Assembly (NCBI RefSeq): GCF_002160755.1
Contig: NZ_NFLE01000024.1
Span: forward strand, 1-61,442
Direction of reading: 5' to 3'
Length of the DNA stretch: 61,442 bases
Source of the DNA: Lachnoclostridium sp. An14
GTDB taxonomy: Bacteria > Bacillota > Clostridia > Lachnospirales > Lachnospiraceae
The notes under the pieces were generated by a model. The model did not search any database. It worked only from the letters and a program-made list of their open reading frames with translations, and had not been told where the DNA came from. Of the stretch, positions 59,483-61,442 are shown in pieces; position 1 is the stretch's first letter, and every line of letters starts with the position of its first letter. A program made the translations under genes and the position numbers.

Positions 59483-61273
59483 ATGAGGCTTAAAATATCA
59501 AAATCAAAGAACGCCCAATCTCTCTACGTGATTGCATCTACCTATGAAAACGGCAAGCACTCCTCCCGTATTGTAGAAAAACTGGGCACATATGACCAGC
59601 TTTCCAAACTGCACGATGACCCGATCGCCTGGGCAAAATCTTACATAGAAGAATTAAACCGCCTGGAAAAAGAACAGAAACGAGAAGTGGTTGTGAAGTA
59701 CAAGCAGTCAAAACGGATTCCTATGGGCGAGCAACGCCGCTTTAACATCGGCTATCTTTTCCTCCAGCAGATTTATTACTCGCTCGGACTACCGCAGATA
59801 TGTGCTGTCATTTCCGATCAATACAAGTTTACCTTTGACCTGAACGGGATCCTTTCCCGGCTGATTTATGGCAGAGTGCTGTTTCCTTCCTCCAAGTTAA
59901 AAACCTTTGAGGAATCCAAAAAGTTCCTGGAACAGCCCACGTTCTCCCTGCACCATGTCTACCGGGCTCTGGATGTCATTGCTGCGGAGGACGCCTTTAT
60001 CCAGTCCGAATTATATAAAAACAGCAAGGCTCTTTCTAAAAGGAATGATAAAGTCCTCTTTTATGACTGTACCAACTTTTTCTTTGAAATCGAGCAGGAG
60101 GAAGGCTTGAAACAGTATGGCCCATCCAAACAGCATCAGCCCCTCCCTCTGGTGGAAATGGGGCTTTTCATGGATGGCGATGGCATCCCCCTCGCTTTTT
60201 CCATACATCCGGGAAACACAAACGAGCAGCAGACCCTGATCCCTCTGGAGGAGCAGATCCTCCGCGATTTCCGTCTCGCAAAATTCGTTGTGTGTACGGA
60301 TTCAGGGCTTTCTTCCAAAACCAACCGGCAGTTCAATACCAAAGGCGGCCGGGCTTTTATTACCACGCAGTCCATCAAAAAGCTGAAACAGGATTTAAAA
60401 GACTGGTGCCTGAATCCCACTGGCTGGAAACTGGAAGGGATGGAAACGGAAAAAGACGGTATCCCAAAGACCTTCGACATCCATCAGCTGCAAACGGATG
60501 AAAAACTTGCCGAACATTTCAAACAGGCCGTCTTTTACAAGGAACGCTGGATAAAAGAAAACGGGCTGGAGCAGAAATTAATTGTAACATTCTCATTGAA
60601 ATATAAATACTATCAGCAGAACATCCGCAACCGGCAAATCGAACGGGCAAGGAAACTCCTGGATGGAACCCTTTCTTCCCTGAAACAGCACAGCCAGAAC
60701 GATTGCAAGCGTTTTATCAAACGAACCGGCGTCACCTCCGATGGGGAGATTGCAGACCATGATCTGTTGGAAATCGACTGCCGCGTGATCGAGGAGGAAT
60801 CCCGTTATGACGGATTCTATGCTGTATGCACCAACCTTGAAGATCCTGCCCCCCAGATCGCAAAGATCAGCCAAAGGCGTTGGGAGATCGAGGAATGTTT
60901 CCGCATTATGAAAACGGATTTCAAGTCCAGGCCCGCATATGTACGCACCGATAACCGGATCAAAGCCCACTTTCTGACCTGTTTCTTATCCTTGATCCTG
61001 TATCGGTATCTGGAAAAAGCCCTGGACTATCCGTTCACCGCAGATGAGATCCTGGATACCCTGCGGGACATGGAAATGTTTTCCGTGCATGGGGAAGGAT
61101 ATGTCCCAACTTACACAAGAACGGATGTGACAGACGCCCTCCACGAAACGTTCGGCTTTCGTACAGACTATGAGATTATCAATCAGAAAGAAATGAAAAA
61201 AATTTTTCAAAACACAAAGAAAGGGGAAAAAGTACTCAAAAAATCCAATATTGAAAAATGCCAGAACCCTTGA
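59483..61273 (+). CDS. IS1634-family DDE transposase
   Basis: A 596-residue transposase. The N-terminal part (MRLKISKSKNAQSLYVIAST, RIVEKLGTYDQLSKL) is typical of IS1634/IS4-related elements. Catalytic Asp residues are in LFYDCTNFFFE (about 192) and VVCTDSGLSS (about 270), and Glu in RRWEIEECFRIMKTDFKSRP (about 475). The start was set at ATG 59483 with AGAGGAGG upstream; an in-frame GTG at 59447 lies within the promoter. Full length, probably functional. Confidence 0.9.
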   Translation: MRLKISKSKNAQSLYVIASTYENGKHSSRIVEKLGTYDQLSKLHDDPIAWAKSYIEELNRLEKEQKREVVVKYKQSKRIPMGEQRRFNIGYLFLQQIYYSLGLPQICAVISDQYKFTFDLNGILSRLIYGRVLFPSSKLKTFEESKKFLEQPTFSLHHVYRALDVIAAEDAFIQSELYKNSKALSKRNDKVLFYDCTNFFFEIEQEEGLKQYGPSKQHQPLPLVEMGLFMDGDGIPLAFSIHPGNTNEQQTLIPLEEQILRDFRLAKFVVCTDSGLSSKTNRQFNTKGGRAFITTQSIKKLKQDLKDWCLNPTGWKLEGMETEKDGIPKTFDIHQLQTDEKLAEHFKQAVFYKERWIKENGLEQKLIVTFSLKYKYYQQNIRNRQIERARKLLDGTLSSLKQHSQNDCKRFIKRTGVTSDGEIADHDLLEIDCRVIEEESRYDGFYAVCTNLEDPAPQIAKISQRRWEIEECFRIMKTDFKSRPAYVRTDNRIKAHFLTCFLSLILYRYLEKALDYPFTADEILDTLRDMEMFSVHGEGYVPTYTRTDVTDALHETFGFRTDYEIINQKEMKKIFQNTKKGEKVLKKSNIEKCQNP

Positions 61274-61299
61274 TTTTTCAATGGAATCTGGCATTTTTG
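61258..61299 (+). terminator. Transposase terminator
   Basis: ATGCCAGA and TCTGGCAT arms followed by TTTTTG. The transposase stop codon lies in the loop. Confidence 0.75.
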
Positions 61300-61442
61300 T
61301 TTTCTCTAACTGTCAAAGACGGGATTATATCAGAAATTTCCCATTCGTCAAGCCGGAAATCCATCGCTTGCAACGGCTCACAGTGCTCACAATGGCTTGC
61401 TTATAAAGCGCTCGTAACGGCTATAGAAATACATTTGCAAAT

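Larger units (their letters stand above)
59354..61317 (+). mobile_element. IS1634-like insertion sequence
   Basis: Imperfect terminal inverted repeats begin TTTGACAGTT on both sides (59354-59363 and complement of 61308-61317) and continue as A-rich sequence. They enclose one transposase gene. A terminator guards the left side against read-through and another ends the gene. No clear target duplication is visible at these ends. The copy appears complete. Confidence 0.8.

Noticed and set aside
59354-61317. Target duplication of the IS1634-like element
   Set aside because: Flanks (TCGGGCA and GACGGGA) share no convincing 5-6 bp direct repeat at the chosen ends.
1-61442. CRISPR array or prophage
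   Set aside because: No regularly spaced direct repeats, Cas genes, or phage structural or integrase genes are visible.

Overview
The window looks like chromosome of a spore-forming, gut-type Clostridia bacterium, most probably Lachnospiraceae. It carries spoIIID, luxS, rplJ-rplL with a Gram-positive L10 leader, recD2-comFC next to an mreB-type gene, strong AGGAGG ribosome sites and sigma-A promoters with 17-bp spacers. Most genes are GC-rich. The stretch of about 27.5-32 kb (BlaI/BlaR1, HxlR, radical SAM pair) and the right end are visibly AT-richer. I see no rRNA, CRISPR array or prophage.

Layout. 0-8 kb: secreted repeat protein, permease plus metallo-hydrolase with divergent LysR, nagA, second LysR. 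8-14 kb: MarR plus heterodimeric ABC exporter, and a DEAD-box helicase with DbpA domain. 14-20.5 kb: bioY, rplJL with leader and promoter, comFC, recD2, mreB. 20.6-23.6 kb: a candidate structured RNA and a defence-like pair, a degenerate N6-methylase fused to a specificity domain overlapping a TIR protein. 24-32.4 kb: pRiA4b-type protein, MerR, split chromate transporter, BlaI/BlaR1, HxlR with two radical SAM genes, spoIIID. 32.5-39.9 kb: acetyltransferase, metallo-hydrolase, tRNA-Leu, and a ridA / YfcC permease / M20 / S8 protease cluster, then a triple-PepSY protein. 40-43 kb: P-type cation ATPase under a manganese (yybP-ykoY) riboswitch. 43-45.7 kb: Fst-like type I toxin-antitoxin module, luxS and a GH13 protein lacking all catalytic residues. 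45.7-57.5 kb: ABC-F, xth, topB, SIMPL lipoprotein, second ABC-F, DUF1576 membrane protein, ABC-class ATPase. 57.7-61.4 kb: queT with preQ1 riboswitch, a decayed type I toxin module and an IS1634-like insertion sequence.

The most striking non-coding content is mobile or repeated. Two MITE-like families occur in two copies each. One is 186-187 bp with GTAAC-ended inverted repeats and perfect 8-bp target duplications. The other is 200-202 bp, highly structured, with perfect 7-bp duplications. A third family of about 130 bp recurs mostly just after + strand genes.

The best candidates for undescribed biology are the methylase/specificity-TIR pair, the catalytically dead GH13 protein in an operon with xth and an ABC-F gene, the two MITE families and the two type I toxin modules. 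All family names come from reading motifs by eye; no database search was run.
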